Source: Ascaris suum
Lineage: Eukaryota > Nematoda > Chromadorea > Rhabditida > Ascarididae
Length of the DNA: 64,000 bases
Assembly: GCA_013433145.1 (NCBI GenBank)
Contig: CM024174.1
Location: forward strand, 10,607,484-10,671,483
Direction: 5' to 3'
Under the pieces are notes generated by a model, which saw only the letters and a program-made list of their open reading frames with translations, was not told the DNA's origin and did no database searches. Each line of letters begins with the position of its first letter. Position 1 is the first letter of the stretch. Positions 30,301 through 39,300 of the stretch are shown here, piece after piece. The position numbers and the translations under genes were made by a program.

Positions 30301-33300
30301 CAAGATTTAAGCGCAATACTCGTGCTTTCTGCTGAAAAATATTGAGAAGAACGAGCCTGAATTTTAGGATAAACAAAAGAACTTAGGATAAGCGAGAAAA
30401 AAACTTTTGGAAGCAATAATGTCTCTTAACTGCTATCAATAACAAATGTTTCATTGCGGCCGGATGCCACTGTAACTGCAATTTGAGGATGCTTCTGTCA
30501 ACATAATCAAAAGTTTTCGTATTTCCATCCTCTAGTATACTTCAACAGCCAATAAAATCTGGATCTTTTGGATCCCTCCGATGTATTGGGATGTGGCAAC
30601 TGTGAGCACATGGATAGGAAACAATGACTACTAAGCATACGAAATACGACGAATGGAATCATGGGTGATATACGGGATATAAAGGTTTGCTGAATGTGTA
30701 ATGAAACTCCTCAACTAGCTTTAACTCTGCTTTCGCTGAACGCCCGAAGTGGAGGATGAGATATAGTGAAAAATCATAGATGACGACAGTCGCTACTACA
30801 ACATAAATACGACATGACAATCTTCTTAGGGACTTGATACATCATAGCATGCGAGTATAGATAAGTGGCGCATAGAGTAAAAGAAGAAATTGCTATGAAC
30901 AATTTAACAGGCTGAGTGCCTATTCATTTAGGCATCCAATTTCCTCGTTTCGAATCTCTAGCGCGCAAGAGTACCGAAAACGGGTCTGATCGATGTTTAT
31001 TGAGGAAAGCTAATAAGTCATCAACACATGAAATACGTAAAGAATAGAAGCGATTTTAAAGAAGCAGAACTGCAAAGAATTCGCTCAAGAATTTCATCCG
31101 TAATAGGACGTTCAAACAAGGCAAGTTAAGAGCTCTCGGATCTGCATGGGGCAGAGTCAATGTCATTTAAAATTTTGCTCAAATAAAGCTGCTAATCAGT
31201 GATGATGCTTCTTACACGGTATTGGAAATAAATCAGTGAAAAAACAATAAAAAAGAATAAAAAAAGTGTTGAGTAAAAAGACAAAGGGCTTCAAGAGTTG
31301 GCCTCAATATTTTCTTCCAAGAATGGGCAGAAGCAGCGAAAAAGATAACAATTAATACTCAGATAGCTTTTCTAGTAAAAGTGGGTGATATGAATTTTCA
31401 CGCGGTGATTTTTTATGGACTGAAAAGTGGAAGATGAAATGTGCTAAAATATTTGATAAAGAGATGATTTTTCCCAACTTTTGAAGCAGACAACATCGAA
31501 ATTTAAAATTTCACTGAAGAAAACGGAGTAAATTCGAAACGACTCAGTCGTTCACTTAGTCTCATAGATTCGTTTTCGTATTCTCAGATATTCTACAATA
31601 CAACTTACAATACAACTTCATCGTCTGAGATCGATAAATTATATCGTTGTATAATTTGCGTAAATTTTTGTGCCCTTTGTTATGTTAATAATATTGCTTC
31701 AGAAAATTCGGAGGCATTGACGCATAACAAAATATATTCTTCGAAATTTTCGATTAAGCAACGTAAATTACAATAGTTTAATAAATCATAGTGAATTGAT
31801 AGCACTGCTTTGCGAAGTTCATGGCTAACTGTCATTTCTCTAATACTCATCAAACTTTGTTTTTCTTGTTGCTTCCCACTCTTGGAATTAAAAATAAATT
31901 GTAAGCCGCTTGCATACGCTATCACTCTCCCAGAAAACAGCATTTTTTTAGGCTTAAAAAGATGAAAAGCCTACAGAGGGAGGGGAGATACGGCTGCATC
32001 TTGTCGGACACCGACAACAATGGTTCTTTCATAAGACTTCGGTTTTTTCTAACCTTCTTACGATCAAAGACTCGAGATTTTAGATCCTGATGTTGCTTCA
32101 GAACACAAGAATTAACTCTTGTTTCTTCGAATTTTCACCTATACCGTTGTTTTAGAATTTTAAACAGTCATCTTCCACCTATCACATTTCATATGATCTT
32201 TTCATACTTCCGTTCACGGCTCGTTCAAGGTCATCCCACCGTAAGCTAAGATGCGAATGTACCACACGACGTTCTCAACTCATTGGCCTCTAGAGTTGAG
32301 AGTCTACGGAAGTTGATGCTCAAGAAAATAGCATTAGCAAAAAATTTCTGGATTTTCATTCGCAAATTAAATCCCCTCTGATTAATCATTTATATCTAAT
32401 GTGTGGACAAATGCTTACTTGAAATGGTTCAATATTTTTCCATGAATATAAGTTGCGTTGTCGTTACATTACACGTTAGATTTTGCCATAATAAACTACC
32501 AAAGAGTTTTTTTCTTAAATTTAAAATTGTTCCTTACGTATATTTCATTTTATATCATCTAGCATTCTTTTTTTTAAAATCATTATCTCATTTGTCTCTT
32601 AAACGCGTATCGCACTGTCTCTATTGAAGTCGTCTATTAATCTATTCATTCATGATTCGAACCTTCAAAAATTCGTGGAGGAAAAGAACATTTCTCGGGC
32701 AAAAACATTTCGAAGAAGTTGCACCTTCATAGATGCTGAAGTTACATAGCTATATTTCAATGTCGTCATAATATTTCATTAAAGGTTTCGCCGTTTCTTT
32801 TACGATGTTCAGCTTATTCCGATTTAGAAATGGGGACTAAAACAAACAAACGGAAGTTTCGGAAATCGTTAGAATAAACGAGCAAACTATCAATTAGCGG
32901 ATGAGTAAGTCCCTATTTCGAAGTGCATTTTTACACCCAACATATATCTATGATTTTCGATGAGTTACGCACTACGAAAAGCGTACTTTAAAAATCAACG
33001 CGCTAAAGAGCTTGCGTAAACAAAACGTCTTCAAATGGGTGTCAGCGGAAAACACACAAAGGACACTAAATTTTATTGCAGAGAAAATTGATGATTCTCG
33101 TTTCACACTTTAGTGCGAACCCCTTATTCATATTGAGCTAATTAAACAGAATTTTACTCGAAAGCATATACGACATAAAATCCCAATCCAATCTATTCCA
33201 CAAACCGTGGAACAATGCCAAATGACGTAATCAGGCAGATAGCGATCATCAATCTGAGGATGTGAACAACAGAGAAACGACAGCGTTCAATGTAAGCGAT

Positions 33301-36300
33301 AAGTTATGCAACATTCCATAGTGGCATACAGAACATAGCGCTCTCAAAACTTTCGCATTTGTAAGTACCCTGGAATGATCCGAGACGAGGGAGTGCATGG
33401 GGATTTTTATGGGCATGCTCGACTAACTCCGGTCCATTCGATTTATGTCCCGCTGGCGTATGAGTAGGATTAGGTGCTCCGCTCCGACCGCTCGAAAAGA
33501 ATCGCCATCTACCACGAAACGCCAACGCAGTACTATTAGTTTAAGCATGCAGGTCTAAAGTGACATTCATGCTTAAATCAACAGTGAAGACTAATGATGC
33601 TATCGTGGTGGGTAAGGTGAATTGTGGCCAAATATGAAATAGCATTGAAGCAGTGTTAACAACGGGCCGGTGTAACATCAACCTTGTTAACTGTTGGAAT
33701 TTAATTCGAAAGAAGAACTAGAACAATTGAACAAATAAAGTTCACCTCTAATAAATTAGTTTCATGTTTACCTCGAATTGAAGTGCCGGAACGAAATTGC
33801 GATTTGGGAATCACATTTCAGACGACTTGGGAATAAGACATGAAGCTAGGAAAGTACGAATGTACGAATAGTTTCTAGATGGCAGATGCGGTGATACGTG
33901 CAAAAGCAGAGAGACTTGACAGCGATCATTGCGACAGCTGGGTGGTCATGCCTATTATGACGATCTTCCATTATATGTAGAATATATAAACTAATTTCAG
34001 AAAGTGTTTGATAGGCTCTTTTTTTTCAGCAATGCATTCTACGACTTATCTCCACTAACTACGAATACGTTGTCGAATGCATGTGCTTGCAGTTACAATT
34101 CCAGTAAGGGTAGATGGTCAACCCAATGAAGAAATGAGCTCTTTACGTTATTTACCTCAAAAACTTCGGCTCTCAAATCCTGAACGATGATGAGTGCACA
34201 GAGTGCTGAGAAAAATCTTATCGAAGTTTTTTGAGAGCATAAAATAACGTCATATAACAGACTGCAAATGCAACGATAAAATTAGTGACAGAGAGCTACG
34301 AAAGAAGATGAATGAAAGATTATCTGAAGAAAGAAGTGGTCAGTTGTCAGCAATTATTATCAACATAGCGGAAAGGCTCTCTCGTAGATGTCTCATTTCT
34401 TTTTGCCACTCTCTGAGAGAGCAACGCAATTATTTCCCTAAAATTTCTAACAACATCAACGCCATTTCCAAAATAGAAGAAACCACTCAGAAGAGTAGAA
34501 TCCAACCTACGAAAAATGAGTTTAGAGAGAAAATCGAGCAGAAGTATATAAAAATCTGACAATCGGTAGAATGGATAGTCCGACTAGTATCAAGGATGGC
34601 AAATGTCGATGCGTTAGGAGGAAGAATCGGATCGTTAAATGTACTCTCTGCACTTACGATAATATACTTTCTGAGGCAGAATATTATTTAAAATATGGAA
34701 GTTCTAGTTTCAAAAAAAAAAACTTTATCAGAAAATGGTCGATAAGTGGCATCTGACTGATTGGTATTATAAGAAAGTCGTGATTAGGAATTATTTGTGC
34801 AATGGCATAGCTGAATTTGATGAGGTAATCCACCGTTTACCCAAAGTGATAAGCACCCTTCCTTCTTCGAATACTGGCCATCACCTCGAACTGTCACACA
34901 CCAACTCCCTTATCTGCATACCCAACTTTAAATACTGTCAGTAATTTGAGCTATAAGAACAGTGTAACAATGGAATATGATGATTTTTCCAAACACCCCC
35001 CCTCCCCCACGTTCTCCCTCCTACCTGTTTAGAATATATGTCTGCCCTTGAAAATTGCAGGTATCATTCGCCTTCTCTCACATCCTTTTCCCCCTTCTCC
35101 TCACTTTCTTCTTCCGCAAATGTATGCCTATTCTTGAAAGTTGTAAAGCTTATATTCTCGGAAGCTCAACAACGAAAAATACGCTATTATGAGCTATCAG
35201 AAAATGTGACAAAAACATTAGACAATAAAAAGGAAGAAAATGAAGTCGTCGATGAAAGCTGCCATAGCAAATGTGTTAATCAAAAAGAAGTATCTCAAAG
35301 TATTAGCCGAATCCATCAAATACGAGACATTATCCGTCAATGCTTTAGCCCGAATGCTCAAAAAAGTTCTCACGTGAATCGTCTGAGTTAGCAAGAAAAC
35401 AGCATCCCAGACAGTGAATTCGAAGCAAATGCACGAGTTGCATCAGCACTGACAAAAGCGCCATTGTTCTATTCGATCGGTGTGTGACACCAAGATCAGC
35501 GATCGGCCGGATGAGTTCTAATTTATATGCAAATCCGACTAACGTTGCAGTCATATGCAAATTTGGTTGGTGTCAGTAACCAAACGAGCAAAAAACAATG
35601 AAAAAAATCATCGCTGAACAGAAGGAGCGTATAGGCACACTGCAAAAGACGTCAGTGAAAAAACCAGAAAATTTTGACATGTAGGTAGGAAAACTTACAA
35701 GAACGATCATAGTTCAACTATGACCGCAGTGAACAGTAAGTAGGAAAGCACATCAGAAAATCTGGCGCGATCTGCGCTAGTTGTATTACATTCATTTGAT
35801 CAAAAAGCTTCAAAATTTAATGGCAAAAAGAACGAAACATGCAGAACAATGCCTTCGAGTTCCTAGTGATTTGGTCAGCCGTGTAACTCACCGCATGAAT
35901 GATCTGACTTGCTTAAAGAGAAAATTCGATCGGTGTGAAGTAAATGCGATTGTTTTAACCTCTAAATATCAAAAACTGTATTCTATTGTTACATTAGCAA
36001 GAATTGTGGTAGATAAGTATGGAATGTGATATGAAAGGTGTGCGATATATATCAGCCTGCTCAATTTCAAAGTTTGATCTTTAATGGACTCAAATTGGAA
36101 CTATCGGAAGAGTTGGTACACACATGGCAATATGCAAATGCACATACGCATAAACATGATATCACCTTAATGCATTCTTGTAGAAGAGTTTCATTAAAGC
36201 GCATGATGAGGAACTTTCACGTAGACGAGTTCCTAAGCACAAAAGAAAAGCACATTTAACAACATTTTCATGTGCAGCTATTCAAAATCTATCGAACAAT

Positions 36301-39300
36301 CGCAATGAAACTAAGGATTTTGCGCCGTCAATTTTTATTAGCAATCGATCAACCAATGAAGCTTATTATGAGTAATTTCACAATTATCACAAACAATAGC
36401 GATTGCTGAAGAATAAGATGGGATAAATTAGTTAGCCAATGCATTCAAGAGTAAATCGTGCTCAGTAAAATTTCATTAATCATTGATTACCTATAACGAT
36501 CCGAAGGAAAAACTTTTTAGAACGAAGATAACTGTTTAACTTTTTTTTAAAGCAATTATGCAAATGAAATATCTTTCTCACTAAGAACAGCGAAAAAATA
36601 TTAGCGTTTACCGTTGTAGAATTTTTAAAAATGGAATATTTAATGGCTGAAAATATAATTTGTCAATGAGACATCAATCGAATGAAATATTCAATGATAT
36701 ATGATTTCCGCGCAAAAATTTCAGCTCAAATTCAGAAGGTGATCACTACCTTTGGACCGTTTTAAGATTAGACGCATACGGTGCAATAAATGCAGCAAAA
36801 ATGAGGATATATTTTCGATGGATTTATCAAGTGATTTAAATATAACCAAGGCAACTTTGAGTATGCATATAACCGTAGGCGTAACGATATCCTCACAACT
36901 ACATCGGGATGATGTTTTCTCAACACACGTATATTAGTGTATTTGTGACTGCAGCTATAGCAGGATGCTCATGGTCGCAGGTACAGCAATGTGTTTATGA
37001 CTAAGGATATAGACAATGAAGTATCCAGAATGAATAACAATTCGACATAAATTAGTGGATGATATAGAGTAATTTTTTTTTAAATTACTGGATGCTATAG
37101 AGAAATTTTTTAAAAATTACTAGATGATATAGAGTAATTTTTTAAATTCTCTTACTCAATTTGGCAGAAACGACGAAATTAAAATGAGAAAAAAGAGTAT
37201 CTGATTTTCTTTGAGGGTTTTTTGATTCGATTTTTTGTTAAACGTCAAAAAACAGACATCTGTAAAAGATGAATGAGTATTTTTTTTCGATGCAATCAAT
37301 AAGACGGCACTAAAAAGATTGAAAAAAAAACCGAAGATTGATTTCTCGTTGACTAATAAAAAACAAAATTAGTTTCCTCAAAGATGAAAAATGAGATACA
37401 ATTGGCAAAGAAATATAGGTGGATCTTGCATTAAATATTAATCAAATTAAATATATGAAACTTATATAAATTCGAATAAAAGTATACTATCTATTATAAT
37501 GAATGTAAATACTATTGATATGAATTAAAATATAAGCTCTGTCATAGTAGAGACTAAAACTATATAACAGCATTTGTTTTAATAGCATCAAGCACGGGGA
37601 TTACAAAAATGCATCGAATAAAGCAGCTGAAAACAATATACTGAAGAGATGTTTTAGAGCTCAATCGATGCTTATACGAGATAATATGGCTTTATGACTT
37701 ATGACATCAATAGAGACGTTAGAAAAAAATCATTGCAATGGAAAATTTTCCAAAAAAGTTGCATTTATAAAGGAAAAAAAATGAAAACATAGAATTTCGA
37801 GACTTTTCTGAATAAATAAATGAAAAATATTTTTGATTGGTTCAGAAAAAAAAAAAATAATGAAACTTTCAAAGAGAAAAATGATTGAATAAGTCAAAGA
37901 TTAAAAAATCGAAAATTAACAGACAAAATGAAGGAACTCAACAATTGAGGAAAAAGATGAATTCAAGAAGATGAATGATGCAGAACTTAAGAACTCCGAA
38001 AGACGAATGAAGCGAAAGTAGAAGAAATGCATAATTGCTGATAAGATTTGCATTTCTGCAAAAATTTTCTCAACTAATCAACGAACTTCAAAAGTAACAA
38101 CAAATAATAAAATATGTACAATAAAGCATTCTAAATGCATAGATATAAAGAGAAGAGATGCGGATTTCCTTTAAAAGTTCTTTCTTTTGAAACATTTCTG
38201 ATGGATGATTGATATCTTTGAGATAATACTTTTTGAGATAGTCGTGTATAATTGAGAAGTTTATCTATTATCATTGCATTAATGAATAAAAATGTACATA
38301 GTTTATTCAGAGGAAGAATTTCAAAGACTTGATTCGATCGAAAATCCCCGACTAATATGAACTGCTTCTCTTTGTGCTATGGAAATAAGCGGCAATTACA
38401 GTCATGTCGGCATTGTAGTCATGGTACATGCTAGAAGAAAGCACAACTGCATTTGCTTTGAATATCATTAACAAAATGAATGGATAAATGTGTCAGAGCA
38501 GCTGGCAGGAAGAGTGTTTCCGCATTCTTATCAAATGCATAATTAATTTCGTAGGTTACCAAAAAAAAAAATGAATAGGCCGATTAGACGTTTTGCTTCT
38601 CAACTGATCTGAACACTCGCACAGATCTCTTACAAAAGATGCAAATATTAGTTGGCAAAGTGTTTTATGAGGCTTTTGCACATATTAACAGTAAAAGTCT
38701 ACTGTGATAATTTTATTTCTATGTGTATGTTTTTATGTCTATCTGCATATCCGACAATTTTTAGCATGGAAACGAGTGATTTTAAAGGAAATTAAAGATT
38801 TAGGTGGTAAAAATCAACATGCGTTTTGTACAGGTGGAATTTTCCTTTCATATAGGTAGCATCTTGATAAGTGAACTTATTTGAGAATTTGTACGAACGT
38901 TCGCATCATTTCAAAGATAAAAGCATTATTTCATATGTTTCATTTGCTGCATGTAACTCACGAAGCAGGTGAGTTAAATTAGCTCTACGAAAAGGTTCCT
39001 CTTTTACGCTTCTCCATTTACTAGTAACTTAAGAAGTGCAAAATAAATAAAAAAATCGGTGCCAGAAGTATGCAAATTTTTCCCATCGTCAAATATTTAC
39101 CATCTCTCTCAACGTTGACGTATCGACGTTAATTATGATAGAGAAGGTCATTTTATAGCGCATATTACCACTAGCAAAATAAAAATCCTTACTAAATTTA
39201 ATAACTCTATCTTCAATGATTATGACTTCTAGAGCGTTCAGAGAAACAAATAGGCGTATACATACATAAAGATATCTATGATGTAGTTTTCGCATATCAA

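Noticed and set aside
30162..30416. Hydrophobic minus-strand open frame [20 protein letters not shown] just upstream of the first TSP1 exon, a possible signal peptide.
   Set aside because: It has no ATG: an in-frame TAA lies a few codons before the TTG, and no phase-0 donor joins it to 30219.
30431..30454. ATG with MKHLLLIA followed by GTTAAG, in phase 0 with exon 2.
   Set aside because: Eight residues are too short for a signal peptide, and the exon at 39708-39791 gives a complete one in the same phase.
35038..35391. 117-codon plus-strand open frame in papilin intron 1.
   Set aside because: No family resemblance; low-complexity Ser/Phe start; no supporting splice or trans-splice signals.
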